Assembly (NCBI GenBank): GCA_023442635.1
Contig: JAEZYR010000088.1
Coordinates: 1 to 21,632, forward strand
Direction of reading: 5' to 3'
Source: Bacillota bacterium
GTDB taxonomy: Bacteria > Bacillota > Clostridia > Saccharofermentanales > Fastidiosipilaceae
DNA length: 21,632 bases
The stretch's first letter is position 1. Every line of letters begins with the position of its first letter. Shown here one piece after another: positions 1 to 7,979 of this stretch. A program made the position numbers and the translations under genes. The notes under the pieces are model-generated. The model saw nothing but the letters and a program-made list of their open reading frames with translations, did not search any database and was not told the origin of the DNA.

Positions 1-86
1 CACCTGCTTCTCAGCAGCTGTCACCTGCTTCTCAGCAGCTGTCACCTGCTTCGCCGCAGCAGCACACAGCTGCTTTTCAGCAGGTG
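1..86. repeat. 21-bp tandem repeat with inverted flanks
   Basis: The 21-base unit beginning CACCTGCTTCTCAGCAG occurs twice in full (1-21 and 22-42) and a third diverged copy starts at 43. The unit length is a multiple of three, so the frame of the tail is kept. Bases 1-8 and 13-20 are also complementary to 79-86 and 67-74, so the region could fold back on itself. The array may continue beyond the left edge of the window. Confidence 0.8.
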
Positions 87-182
87 TTGCCCGAAGCCGA
101 GAAGCCCAGCCAGGATCTAATCGCAGAGGGCGCTGCCAAGGCCAAAGAAGGGGCGACGCGAGAGGAAGGGCAAGATGGCTGA
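1..182 (+). CDS. 3' end of an unidentified upstream gene with a Pro-Ala-Ser-Gln repeat tail
   Basis: An open frame (first full codon at base 3) runs without a stop to TGA at 180-182 and overlaps the mfd start by 8 bases. It encodes a low-complexity tail: PASQQLS occurs twice from an exact 21-bp DNA repeat, followed by a diverged third copy, then an Ala/Glu/Lys-rich end finishing in EEGQDG. No domain is visible in the 59 residues present, so the product cannot be named. In many Bacillota the gene before mfd is pth (peptidyl-tRNA hydrolase), but nothing here confirms that. The overlap suggests co-transcription and translational coupling with mfd. Another frame is also open through this stretch, but this one ends exactly at the mfd start as expected for an operon neighbour. 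Confidence 0.55.
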   Translation, partial: PASQQLSPASQQLSPASPQQHTAAFQQVLPEAEKPSQDLIAEGAAKAKEGATREEGQDG

Positions 183-3100
183 TACACAAAGCATTCTGCA
201 GCAAGTGTGGCAAGATCCACTTGTCCAAAGCCTTCAGGACGCCTGGCAGCAAGGCCATGTCAATTTGGTTGGAGCTGTCGACAGCCAGAAGGCCTGTTTG
301 CTCGCCGCGCTTTTGCAAGGCAAGCAGGGCAGCCTAGGGACTGGCCGCCCGACAAGTCCTCTTTGCCTTGTCGTAGCCGATGAACTGGCTTTGCGTCGCT
401 TTGAGTCCGCCTTTCAGGCCTTTTGGCCAAGCCCAGAGCGCCTGGCCGTGTTTCGCCGACGGGATCTAGCCCTTACGCGCACGGAAGCCCAGGGGCGCGA
501 GGCGGAATTTGCCCGCCTAGCGGTTTTGCGCCGCCTCTTACTTGGCGAAGTCGATGTCTTGATCGTACAGGCCTCAGCCCTTTTGCAGCGCTTGCCCGAC
601 GTGGCTTTATTTCAGGAGCTGACCCTGCACTTAAAGTGGGGCGAACAGCAAAGCCCCGAAGCCCTAGCTGAGCATCTGGAACAGATCGGCTATGAACGCT
701 GCCAGCAAGCCCAAATGCCAGGGCAGTATGCTAGGCGCGGTGACATTCTGGATGTCGTGCCGATCGGACTGGAAGCGAATAAGCAGCTCGAAGCTGGCAC
801 GCTAGCGGTCGAGGGGGGCATCGGCTACCGCCTTTCCTTTTTTGACGATGAAATCGACCAATTGAAGGTTTATGACTTGAATACACAGCGCAGTTTAGAG
901 CGCTGTGAAGAAGTGATCATAGCCCCAGCCAAAGAGCGCCTTTACGGAGGCGGCATCACGCGCCAAAGCTTGGCGGCTGAGATCCACCACCTCGGGCACA
1001 GTCACTTGAAGCAACTAGGCCGCCAGCAGATTGAACGGCCTATTTTGGAAAAGCTTGAGGACCTTTTGCAGGCAGACGTCAAGGACTTTAAGGAAGGGAC
1101 GGAGCCAGCGGCCTATGACGCCTGGCTCAGCCTCCTCAAGGCTCAGGCCAACATTCTGGACTACGCCCAAGCTGTCGGGGCGCGATTTGCTATCGACGAG
1201 CTGATGCGTTGTCGTTCGCGCATGGATCAGACGCAGGCTGAGTTTCATGAGCGTTGCCGCAAACTCCTCGAAAAAGGGCAGGCCTTCCCTCATCTCAGTG
1301 AGGCGCAATTGGACGTGCCCAGCCTGCTCAAGCAGATCGATGAACTGGCGAAGGTGCTTGCGATGGCGAGCATTGGGGCAGGAGGTAATGGCCTACCCAA
1401 GGGCTTATCCCTGCAAGTTGCAGGCCGAGAAGTGGATAGCTATCGCGGCCGAGAGATCGAACTGGGACAGCTGATTCAGGAGCGCCAACGACTGGGACTG
1501 GCAACTTGGGTTGCGACTTCTGTCAACGAGCGAGCCGAAAGACTTAAGCAGATTTTGCTTGAGCAAGAAGTGCCCGTCCTCGTCCAAATTTGGCCCAGAG
1601 CCCTAGCTAGGGGCTTTGAATGGCCCAGTGCCAAGCTGCTGGTTCTAGGCACCGAAGAAGTCTTCGGTGTCGAGCGCACGCGCCGCGCCCGCCGCTTCAA
1701 GGGGGCTAAGATCGACTTCTTTGCCGACCTGAAGCCTGGCGAAAAAGTGGTGCACGAAGGCTATGGTATCGGCATCTACGAGGGTCTTGTTACCCAGCAG
1801 GACAAGCAGGGCGCGAAGAAGGACTTTCTGGCCATTCGCTATGCCGATGAAGATCGCCTTTACCTGCCGATGGAACAGTTGGATCAGATCCAGCGCTATA
1901 TCGGCAGTGAAGGCAAAGAAGCGAAGCTGACGCGCTTAGGCACGGCTGAGTGGAGTCGCCTCAAAGAACGCACGCGCCAATCCCTCAAGACCCTAGCGAC
2001 CGACCTTGTGGCCCTGTATGCTGAGCGCTCTGTCATCAAGGGCCACGCTTTCTCACCTGAGAACGACTGGGATCGAGACTTTGCGGAATCCTTCCCCTAC
2101 GAAGAGACAGAAGACCAGCTCAGGGCCATTGCGGAGATCAGTCGGGATATGGAAGCCCCCAAAGTCATGGATCGCCTCCTTTGTGGGGACGTCGGCTTTG
2201 GCAAAACAGAAGTCGCCTTTCGGGCGATGTTCAAATGTGTCGGAGACGGCTACCAGGCCATGCTACTAGCCCCGACAACAGTGCTGGCTCAGCAACACTA
2301 TCAGACCTTTTTGCAGCGGATACAGCCCTTTCCAGTCAAAGCCGCCTTGCTCAATCGTTTTGTCTCTCCCGAAAAGCAAAAGCAGGTCTTGCGCGGCCTG
2401 GCGAATGGCTCAATCGACGTCGTGATCGGCACCCATCGTCTGCTATCCAAGGACCTGCAGTGCAAAAAATTAGGCCTGCTTGTGGTGGATGAGGAGCAGC
2501 GCTTTGGCGTCGACCACAAAGAACAGATCAAGGCGCTGAACCCGACCTTGGATGTCTTGACACTTAGCGCTACGCCCATCCCGAGGACGCTCCACATGTC
2601 CTTGTCGGGTATTCGCGATATTTCGGTGCTCGAAGAAGCCCCCGAAGATCGACGACCCGTGCAGACCTACGTCATGGAGTATGACGAGGCCGTGGTCGAT
2701 GATGCGATTCTGCGCGAGTTGGGGCGAGGTGGACAGGTTTTTTATCTCTACAACGACACCCGACGCATCTCCGAGCGAGCTGCCCAGATCGCTGAGCGCT
2801 TGCCAGGGGCAAGGGTGGGTTATGCCCACGGCCGCATGTCTGAGCAGCAGCTAGACGATACCATCCAGGCCTTTTTGGCTGGCGAAATTGAGATTTTGGT
2901 CTGTACGACCATCATCGAATCGGGCATCGACATGCCCAATGTCAATACCATCATTGTCGAAAGAGCCGAGCGCTTTGGTTTGGCTCAGCTCTACCAACTG
3001 CGCGGCCGTGTGGGGCGCAGCCGCCGCCAAGCCTACGCCTACATCACCTATCGCCGAGACCAGGTGCTGAGCGAAGTGGCCGAAAAACGCCTGACGGCCA

Positions 3101-3996
3101 TCAGGGATTTCACCGAATTGGGCTCTGGCTTTCGCATCGCGCTAAGAGACTTAGAAGTGCGAGGGGCAGGCAATCTGCTCGGAGCCGAACAGCACGGGCA
3201 GATGGAAGCCGTGGGTTATGACCTCTACACGCGCATGCTCGAAGAAGAAATCCAAAAGGCAAAGCAAGAGCAAGGCCCCGATCTGCAGCAGCTTTTGCAA
3301 GGACAGCTGGCCAGCCAGACTGGCGAAGGCGGCGCCTGGGGTCAAAATAGGCCTTCTTTTGCGGTCGAAGGGGTGCGCCGTCTGACTTCGTCAGGTGAGG
3401 CCCAGATGGGCGAGGGCGCAACGCTAAGTGAGGCGGAGCTTGCCCAAAAACAACTCGAAGCCGAGCGCCGTCTGCTTTTGGAGTATCAGGCGTCCAGCCA
3501 GGTCAACTGCCTTTTGGACCTGTCCTTGGATAGTTACTTGCCCAAAAGCTATATCAGTGACGATGGAGAGCGCATGGACCTTTATCGGCGCATCTCCAAA
3601 ATTCAGAGTGTGGCGGATTATCGCGATGTCATTGATGAGCTTAGCGACCGTTACGGCGAAGCTCCCGAGGCCTGTTTGACGCTTTGCGATGTCGCTTTGG
3701 CTAGGCAAGTGGCTGGGCGTTTGGGGATTACGCATATTTATCCCTTCAAGGATCAGCTGCGCTTGCAATTGACGACGGAAGGCAAGCCCGACATGCCCAA
3801 GCTTTTGGCCTTGCTGGACATGCCCCAGTACAAAGGGCAGCTGCTCTTTAATGCTGGCCTTAAGCCCTTCTTCATCTGGCGGCAAATGGGGCTCGTGCCT
3901 TCCAAAATTCCAGCCAAACTGCGCCAGCTCTTTATGGACTTAGAGCGCCACTTGCAGAACGAATATGAGCGCTTGTTGGCCAGTCAAAAGGCCTAG
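175..3996 (+). CDS. mfd: Transcription-repair coupling factor Mfd
   Basis: Mfd is an ATP-driven translocase that displaces RNA polymerase stalled at DNA lesions and recruits UvrA for nucleotide excision repair. The 1273-residue product has the expected order: a UvrB-like N-terminal module, a CarD-like RNA polymerase interaction domain (from about residue 518, KPGEKVVHEGYGIGIYEG), then an SF2 translocase with Walker A GDVGFGKT (671-678), DEEQ (772-775), SAT (798-800) and motif VI QLYQLRGRVGR (938-948), and a C-terminal TRCF domain (about 1105-1235). It is roughly 100 residues longer than typical Mfd. Part of the excess is a low-complexity linker at about 1037-1105, between the translocase and the TRCF domain. 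The ATG at 175 is preceded by a purine-rich AGAGGAAGGG site and overlaps the stop of the upstream frame, so the two genes are probably coupled. Confidence 0.98.
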   Translation: MADTQSILQQVWQDPLVQSLQDAWQQGHVNLVGAVDSQKACLLAALLQGKQGSLGTGRPTSPLCLVVADELALRRFESAFQAFWPSPERLAVFRRRDLALTRTEAQGREAEFARLAVLRRLLLGEVDVLIVQASALLQRLPDVALFQELTLHLKWGEQQSPEALAEHLEQIGYERCQQAQMPGQYARRGDILDVVPIGLEANKQLEAGTLAVEGGIGYRLSFFDDEIDQLKVYDLNTQRSLERCEEVIIAPAKERLYGGGITRQSLAAEIHHLGHSHLKQLGRQQIERPILEKLEDLLQADVKDFKEGTEPAAYDAWLSLLKAQANILDYAQAVGARFAIDELMRCRSRMDQTQAEFHERCRKLLEKGQAFPHLSEAQLDVPSLLKQIDELAKVLAMASIGAGGNGLPKGLSLQVAGREVDSYRGREIELGQLIQERQRLGLATWVATSVNERAERLKQILLEQEVPVLVQIWPRALARGFEWPSAKLLVLGTEEVFGVERTRRARRFKGAKIDFFADLKPGEKVVHEGYGIGIYEGLVTQQDKQGAKKDFLAIRYADEDRLYLPMEQLDQIQRYIGSEGKEAKLTRLGTAEWSRLKERTRQSLKTLATDLVALYAERSVIKGHAFSPENDWDRDFAESFPYEETEDQLRAIAEISRDMEAPKVMDRLLCGDVGFGKTEVAFRAMFKCVGDGYQAMLLAPTTVLAQQHYQTFLQRIQPFPVKAALLNRFVSPEKQKQVLRGLANGSIDVVIGTHRLLSKDLQCKKLGLLVVDEEQRFGVDHKEQIKALNPTLDVLTLSATPIPRTLHMSLSGIRDISVLEEAPEDRRPVQTYVMEYDEAVVDDAILRELGRGGQVFYLYNDTRRISERAAQIAERLPGARVGYAHGRMSEQQLDDTIQAFLAGEIEILVCTTIIESGIDMPNVNTIIVERAERFGLAQLYQLRGRVGRSRRQAYAYITYRRDQVLSEVAEKRLTAIRDFTELGSGFRIALRDLEVRGAGNLLGAEQHGQMEAVGYDLYTRMLEEEIQKAKQEQGPDLQQLLQGQLASQTGEGGAWGQNRPSFAVEGVRRLTSSGEAQMGEGATLSEAELAQKQLEAERRLLLEYQASSQVNCLLDLSLDSYLPKSYISDDGERMDLYRRISKIQSVADYRDVIDELSDRYGEAPEACLTLCDVALARQVAGRLGITHIYPFKDQLRLQLTTEGKPDMPKLLALLDMPQYKGQLLFNAGLKPFFIWRQMGLVPSKIPAKLRQLFMDLERHLQNEYERLLASQKA

Positions 3997-4035
3997 CCTC
4001 ATCTAGACCCATCTAAGCACACTAGGCGCACACAT

Positions 4036-4080
4036 GCAGATGCCCTCATCCAGTCCGAAGACTGAGACAAGGGCATCTGC
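4036..4080. terminator. Hairpin between convergent mfd and the PspC gene
   Basis: A perfect 10-bp stem (GCAGATGCCC at 4036-4045 with GGGCATCTGC at 4071-4080) encloses a smaller CAGTC/GACTG hairpin. It lies 39 bases after the mfd stop, where the two genes converge, so it may stop transcription from both sides. There is no immediate long T-run, so a fully intrinsic terminator is not certain. Confidence 0.5.
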
Positions 4081-4090
4081 TGGCTGAAGT

Positions 4091-4109
4091 AAGTAAAATG
4101 ATTTTACTT
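4091..4109. terminator. A/T-rich dyad at the end of the PspC gene
   Basis: AAGTAAAAT at 4091-4099 and ATTTTACTT at 4101-4109 are perfect inverted repeats around one central G. The dyad contains the stop codon of the PspC-domain gene (4104-4106) and follows the larger hairpin on the plus strand. It probably belongs to the same convergent termination region. A single-base loop cannot form as drawn, so the innermost pairs would open in RNA. Confidence 0.35.
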
Positions 4110-4343
4110 GACTTCTGACTCTGTGGGAAGCACTAGCGCCAAAATAATGTAGGCCAGAAGGCCAGAACCAGCAAAAAGGATGACCAGGATGGCAATAACG
4201 CGCATCATTGACGAGTCCATGTCGAAGTAATCGGCTAGGCCACCACAGACGCCGCAGATTTTCTTGTCCTTTTCGGAGCGATAGAGACGGCGGCGATTGT
4301 TATTAGGATTGGGGTTAGAATTCACATCTGGGTTAGGGTTCAT
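4104..4343 (-). CDS. Small PspC-domain membrane protein
   Basis: The 79-residue product begins with an Asn/Pro-rich stretch (MNPNPDVNSNPNPNNN) and continues into a complete PspC domain: RRLYRSEKDKKICGVCGGLADYFDMDSSMMRV, then one membrane segment (about 50-72). PspC-family proteins are small inner-membrane proteins. In proteobacteria PspC takes part in the phage-shock response to membrane stress; the stand-alone Bacillota versions are usually of unknown function. The ATG at 4341-4343 has an AGGAGG site (4350-4355) at good spacing. It is transcribed away from the P-type ATPase gene with an 85-base gap that contains a plausible promoter of its own. No other psp gene is in the window. Confidence 0.92.
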   Translation of the reverse strand: MNPNPDVNSNPNPNNNRRRLYRSEKDKKICGVCGGLADYFDMDSSMMRVIAILVILFAGSGLLAYIILALVLPTESEVK

Positions 4344-4390
4344 CAGGGACCTCCTCTAGATTGCTTGCGACATCCGATGAGTTGCTATTA

Positions 4391-4419
4391 GGTATACGCC
4401 AAAATCAGCCGAAAATCAA
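4391..4419 (-). promoter_or_regulatory. Candidate sigma-A promoter for the PspC gene
   Basis: On the minus strand TTGATT (4414-4419) and TATACC (4391-4396) are separated by exactly 17 bases, each matching four of six consensus positions. The site lies between the ATPase stop codon and the PspC ribosome binding site. This is a pattern match only. Confidence 0.4.
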
Positions 4420-4428
4420 AAATGCGAC

Positions 4429-7047
4429 TCAGCGATGAAAAAACTTGGCGATGCTTCGCTGGATTGCCTTTTTGCTGGCCTCAAAATGCGAGCGCATCCA
4501 ACTGTAGAGCGCCTTGCCCCTTTTCCCTTGCAAAGTCAATGCGAGTTGCCGACACAGAAGGTAAAAAAGACAGCTCAGCACGAGTAGGGGGAGGAGCAGC
4601 TGAGGGATGGGCGATTGGTAAGGTGGCGTCAGTTGAAAAAAGTGTGGGAAGCAGAACAGCATCAAGGCCAGACTCAGAGCAGAAGCGCCCAAGATGAGAC
4701 CCTTCATAAAATCTAGGGGTTGAGAACAACGGTACAAAACCCACAAGGAAATCGGGATGATGGCTAGGAGAGACAGGGTCGAAATGCTCTGAAAATCCAG
4801 CCGATGATGGGCGGCGATCATTTGGATGCTCAGCCATTCAGCACTGACGGCGAGGCCAGCAGGGATCGCTCGGGGCAGCACATAGCCGAAAAAGTCACCG
4901 CTGACGAGCTGGCGATTGGGCTTGAGCGCCAGGAAAAAGGCGGGTATGCCGACGGTCAGAGCCGATAGGAGCGAGGCCTGAATGGGATACAGGGGATAGA
5001 CCAAAGGCAAAACGAGCATCAAGAAGGCCATGAGGGTGGCGTAGCTGGTCTTGACCACGAAAAGCGTGGCCACTTGGCGCAAGTTGTTGATGACGCGCCG
5101 ACCTTCATAGACGGCTTCGCACATGCTGGCTAGGCGGTTGTCGAGCAAGACCAAACGAGCGGCCGCGCGGGTGGCATCTGAGCCGCTGGCCATCGCCACG
5201 CCACAGTCCGCCGCACTTAAGGCTGGCACATCATTGACGCCGTCACCTGTCATGGCGACGTTATAGCCCTTGTGCTGCAGGGCTTTGACGAGGGCTCGCT
5301 TCTGAAAAGGGGAGACGCGGCCAAAAACATCATAGTTTTCGACTAAGGGCAGAAGATCCTCGAGTTCGCTGCCTTGCTCTTTCATGTCGATCAGGCGTGA
5401 GAAATGCTCGGGATCAAGGCGCTTGGCTAGCGACAGCACCGTGCGCGGATCATCGCCTGAAATCAGCTTCAAGGTGACGCCCTGCTGGTGGAAAAAGGCT
5501 AGGGTTTGAGCTGCGTCACTTCGTATTTCGTCCGAAAGAAGCAGCAAGGCTAAGGGCGTCAGGCCATCGGGCGCTTTTTCAGCAAAAGGCTTGAGCCCTT
5601 CGGAACTGGGAAAACTGCCCTTGGCCAAAAGCAGACAGCGCAGGCCTTGTTGGGTATATTCAGCGATTTTGGCTGAGAGTTCTTCCGCCATGGAGGGAAG
5701 AACAAAAGAAGGTGCGCCCTGAAAATAGCACGAGCCATCATCCAATTGTATGGCGGCATATTTGCGGGAAGAGGCAAAGGGCAGAAAGTCCTGCACTTGG
5801 GCCGCTGAGGCAGAAGAAACACCCTCCTGCTGCAAAAAGTCGGCGAGGGCTTCTTGCGTGGCGTTTTTGGGAGCTAATTGGCTGATCTGCTGCAAAATCT
5901 CGAGGCAGCTTTGAGCCGAAGCCCGATCCAGGGGCAAAAAGTGCACGACCTTCATGGCGCCCGTCGTCAGTGTGCCGGTTTTGTCTAGGCACAAGCAATT
6001 CACCCGAGCGAGTCCTTCGATGCTGGCCAAAGAATTGACCATGACCTTGTGCTTGGCCAAGTTCAGCACACTGACCATGAAAGCGACAGAAGCGAGCAAA
6101 ATGAGCCCCTCGGGCAGCATGGAAACCAGGTTGGCCACCGTACTGATAACGGCTGCATCTAGGCTGCCAGCCTTTTGCGTCAGGATGTTTTTGAGAAAGA
6201 GGATGCCCCCGAGCGGCAAAATGAAGCAAGCGATGGAGCGGACGAGGCGGTCTAACTGACTGAGCAGAATCGAGCGGTCGTGACGGTCGGCTTGCGCCTG
6301 GCGGCTGATCTGCTGCACAAAACGACTTTCGCCCACCGCCAAGGCCCTGGCCTGGACTTCACCCGAAACGACGGCAGAACCTGATAGAAGGAGGTCGCCT
6401 GCTTGCTTGGCGATGGGCTTAGACTCGCCGCTTTGTTGCGATTCATCCAGTTCAGCGCCATCTTGACCAGGGAGGACGACTGCATCAACAGGTACTTGCT
6501 GACCCGTTTGGAGTCGAAAAAGATCGCCTTCAACGATTTGCTGGCTGTCCATCTCGACCCAGTGGCCATCGCGCAAGACTTGGATGCGAGAGGCCGTCTG
6601 CAGCTGGAGGCGGGCGAGGGTGCGCCTAGCCCGAAGCTCCTGAATGGTGGCAATACCGCTATTCCAAAGCACGACCCCCAAAAAGGCCAAGTTGGTCCAC
6701 TGGGCAGGCTTGGACCAGGTGACGGCAAAGACAGCCAGACCTAACAGCAGGTTCAGCAGGTTGAAGTAATTGAAGAGGTTGCGCTTGACAATCTGCCCCA
6801 AAGAAGGCTGGGAGCTGTGAGCCTCATGGTTGCTGAGCCCCTTTGACTCGGCCTGGGCCACTTCTTCGGCGCTGAGTCCCCTTTGGAGATAGTCGCCTGA
6901 AAAGTGGGAGCTGCTTGCCTTGGCTTTGGCTTGCAATTGCTCAAGCAAGTTCTGACTGTCGAGGGCTGGCGAAGAAGGGTTGGCTTTTTTTGCTTTTTTC
7001 TTGTTGTATAGGCTTTTCACATTCAATAGAGGGTGGCATGAAGCCAA
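4429..7047 (-). CDS. Cation-translocating P-type ATPase, CtpE-like (probable Ca2+ transporter)
   Basis: This is an integral membrane P-type ATPase (872 residues from the furthest possible start). It shows the actuator motif SGES (206-209), PEGL in the fourth membrane helix (312-315), the phosphorylated Asp in DKTGT (Asp355) and the hinge motif TGDGVND (about 600-606). About ten hydrophobic segments follow the usual 2+2+6 layout. The run MLPEGLILLASVAF and the IEGLARVNCLCLDKTGT context resemble the actinobacterial CtpE group, for which calcium uptake has been reported; substrate assignment here is inference. There is no N-terminal heavy-metal-binding domain. The start is unclear: the frame has no early ATG, only TTG (7047), another TTG, and GTG (7020, giving GTG AAA AGC), and none has a convincing ribosome binding site. 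It lies 128 bases downstream of the dCMP deaminase gene on the same strand. Confidence 0.9.
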   Translation of the reverse strand: MASCHPLLNVKSLYNKKKAKKANPSSPALDSQNLLEQLQAKAKASSSHFSGDYLQRGLSAEEVAQAESKGLSNHEAHSSQPSLGQIVKRNLFNYFNLLNLLLGLAVFAVTWSKPAQWTNLAFLGVVLWNSGIATIQELRARRTLARLQLQTASRIQVLRDGHWVEMDSQQIVEGDLFRLQTGQQVPVDAVVLPGQDGAELDESQQSGESKPIAKQAGDLLLSGSAVVSGEVQARALAVGESRFVQQISRQAQADRHDRSILLSQLDRLVRSIACFILPLGGILFLKNILTQKAGSLDAAVISTVANLVSMLPEGLILLASVAFMVSVLNLAKHKVMVNSLASIEGLARVNCLCLDKTGTLTTGAMKVVHFLPLDRASAQSCLEILQQISQLAPKNATQEALADFLQQEGVSSASAAQVQDFLPFASSRKYAAIQLDDGSCYFQGAPSFVLPSMAEELSAKIAEYTQQGLRCLLLAKGSFPSSEGLKPFAEKAPDGLTPLALLLLSDEIRSDAAQTLAFFHQQGVTLKLISGDDPRTVLSLAKRLDPEHFSRLIDMKEQGSELEDLLPLVENYDVFGRVSPFQKRALVKALQHKGYNVAMTGDGVNDVPALSAADCGVAMASGSDATRAAARLVLLDNRLASMCEAVYEGRRVINNLRQVATLFVVKTSYATLMAFLMLVLPLVYPLYPIQASLLSALTVGIPAFFLALKPNRQLVSGDFFGYVLPRAIPAGLAVSAEWLSIQMIAAHHRLDFQSISTLSLLAIIPISLWVLYRCSQPLDFMKGLILGASALSLALMLFCFPHFFQLTPPYQSPIPQLLLPLLVLSCLFYLLCRQLALTLQGKRGKALYSWMRSHFEASKKAIQRSIAKFFHR

Positions 7048-7175
7048 AGTTTGGCGCGAAGCCTAGCCTGGCAGACAGCACGCAGTCTGGCTTTGGCGCT
7101 TTTGCTTAAAAGGAGATAGGTGGCGTTAAGCTGACCGCGCTGCCAGTTTAACGAGAGCACAAGGGCTTAGGCCTC
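7048..7175 (-). promoter_or_regulatory. Structured leader between the dCMP deaminase and P-type ATPase genes
   Basis: This gap holds two dyads. A 10-bp arm pair at 7124-7133 and 7144-7153 (CGTTAAGCTG with CAGTTTAACG, one non-Watson-Crick position) sits just after the deaminase stop. A larger one has outer arms GCCAAAG (7043-7049) and CTTTGGC (7091-7097) with inner CAGAC/GTCTG arms, and runs into the ATPase start region. The first could be a weak terminator and the second could control ATPase translation. No known riboswitch class was recognised. Confidence 0.35.
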
Positions 7176-7805
7176 TTACTGATGATAAGAGCAGGCACAA
7201 GCTGCTGAGCTCTTGGGCTGAGAGGGTTCTTTTTGGCCACAAGTACAGGCGGCAGCATCTGCTCCAGACAGCTCTGCTCCAGCCTCCTCTTTGGTGGCTG
7301 TTGGCTTTCGCATTTCGGGAGCGGTGAAATCCAGCCAAAGCCCCTGTTGTTTGGGGTGCAGTTGGCGAAGCTTGATCCCAGCCGCTTCGAGAATACGGCG
7401 ACTGGCGCGGAAGACATCCTGCTCGCGATATTTGTCGGAAAGATAAATCACTTCGCTAATCCCAGCCTGAACGATGGCCTTGGCGCATTCATTGCAGGGG
7501 AAAAGGGCAACATAAATACGCCCCCCTCGAAGACTCGGGCCGCGGTGGTTCAAGATGGCGTTCAATTCTGCATGACAAACATAAGGATACTTGCTGTCAA
7601 TCCAGGCGCCATCGCGACTCCAGGCGAAGTCGTCATCGCTCATGCCAAAGGGCAGCCCGTTATAGCCCGTCGAAAGGATGCGGTTTTCTTCGCTGACGAT
7701 ACAGGCGCCTACTTGAGTGTTGGGGTCCTTGCTGCGCAACCCAGCCAAAAGGGCAACGCCCATAAAGTACTCATCCCATGATATGTAGGATTCACGTTTT
7801 GACAT
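7176..7805 (-). CDS. Deoxycytidylate (dCMP) deaminase with a Cys-rich tail
   Basis: The enzyme is expected to deaminate dCMP to dUMP, feeding thymidylate synthesis, in the cytoplasm. The 209-residue product has the zinc site of the cytidine deaminase superfamily: His78 and Glu80 in CHAELNAI, and Cys104 and Cys107 in PCNEC. The N-terminal SWDEYFMGVALLAGLRSKDPNTQVG and GYNGLP motifs fit the dCMP deaminase/ComEB group. The ATG at 7803-7805 is chosen over a GTG nine bases upstream because the GGGAGGTG site (7812-7819) overlaps that GTG and is correctly spaced for the ATG. After about residue 160 there is a tail of some 50 residues, rich in Ala, Lys and Glu and carrying CTC and CAC cysteine clusters, that is not part of the usual domain. 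It lies downstream of rpoD on the same strand but has its own promoter-like region. Confidence 0.93.
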   Translation of the reverse strand: MSKRESYISWDEYFMGVALLAGLRSKDPNTQVGACIVSEENRILSTGYNGLPFGMSDDDFAWSRDGAWIDSKYPYVCHAELNAILNHRGPSLRGGRIYVALFPCNECAKAIVQAGISEVIYLSDKYREQDVFRASRRILEAAGIKLRQLHPKQQGLWLDFTAPEMRKPTATKEEAGAELSGADAAACTCGQKEPSQPKSSAACACSYHQ

Positions 7806-7831
7806 GCCAGACACCTCCCTGCATGGCTCGT

Positions 7832-7847
7832 ATTTTATCGGATAAAA
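7832..7847 (-). promoter_or_regulatory. Palindrome overlapping the -10 element of the dCMP deaminase gene
   Basis: TTTTATC (7833-7839) and GATAAAA (7841-7847) form a perfect dyad around one central G. On the minus strand it contains a TAAAAT -10-like hexamer (7832-7837), 26 bases upstream of the ATG. No good -35 is seen. A second GATAAA lies about 15 bases further upstream. This could be a repressor operator at a promoter; the regulator is unknown. Confidence 0.4.
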
Positions 7848-7887
7848 GCGCGCTCGATAAAGGCGTTTTCTGGCTCAAAACCGCACA

Positions 7888-7979
7888 AAAGAAGGCCTAA
7901 GGCATTTCAGGAAAGAAGGCCTAAGTTATTTCAGGAAAGAAGGCCAACCTTATTTGAGGGAAGGCCAAGCTTATTCGAG
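7888..7979. repeat. 24-bp tandem repeat running into the 3' end of rpoD
   Basis: Three copies of a 24-base unit (7888-7911, 7912-7935, 7936-7959; core AAAGAAGGCCTAAG) are followed by a partial copy (7960-7979) that includes the rpoD stop codon and its last two sense codons. Copies 1 and 2 differ at only three positions; copy 3 is more diverged. It appears to have arisen by duplication of the very end of rpoD and the bases after it. It occupies most of the space between rpoD and the deaminase promoter. Confidence 0.85.

Noticed and set aside
3424..3885. Open frame of 153 codons on the minus strand
   Set aside because: Lies entirely inside the conserved C-terminal part of mfd, on the opposite strand.
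7233..7781. Open frame of 182 codons on the plus strand
   Set aside because: Antisense to the dCMP deaminase gene and without a recognisable domain.
7888..7979. Possible CRISPR array
   Set aside because: The 24-bp units are directly adjacent with no unique spacers, so it is a simple tandem repeat.
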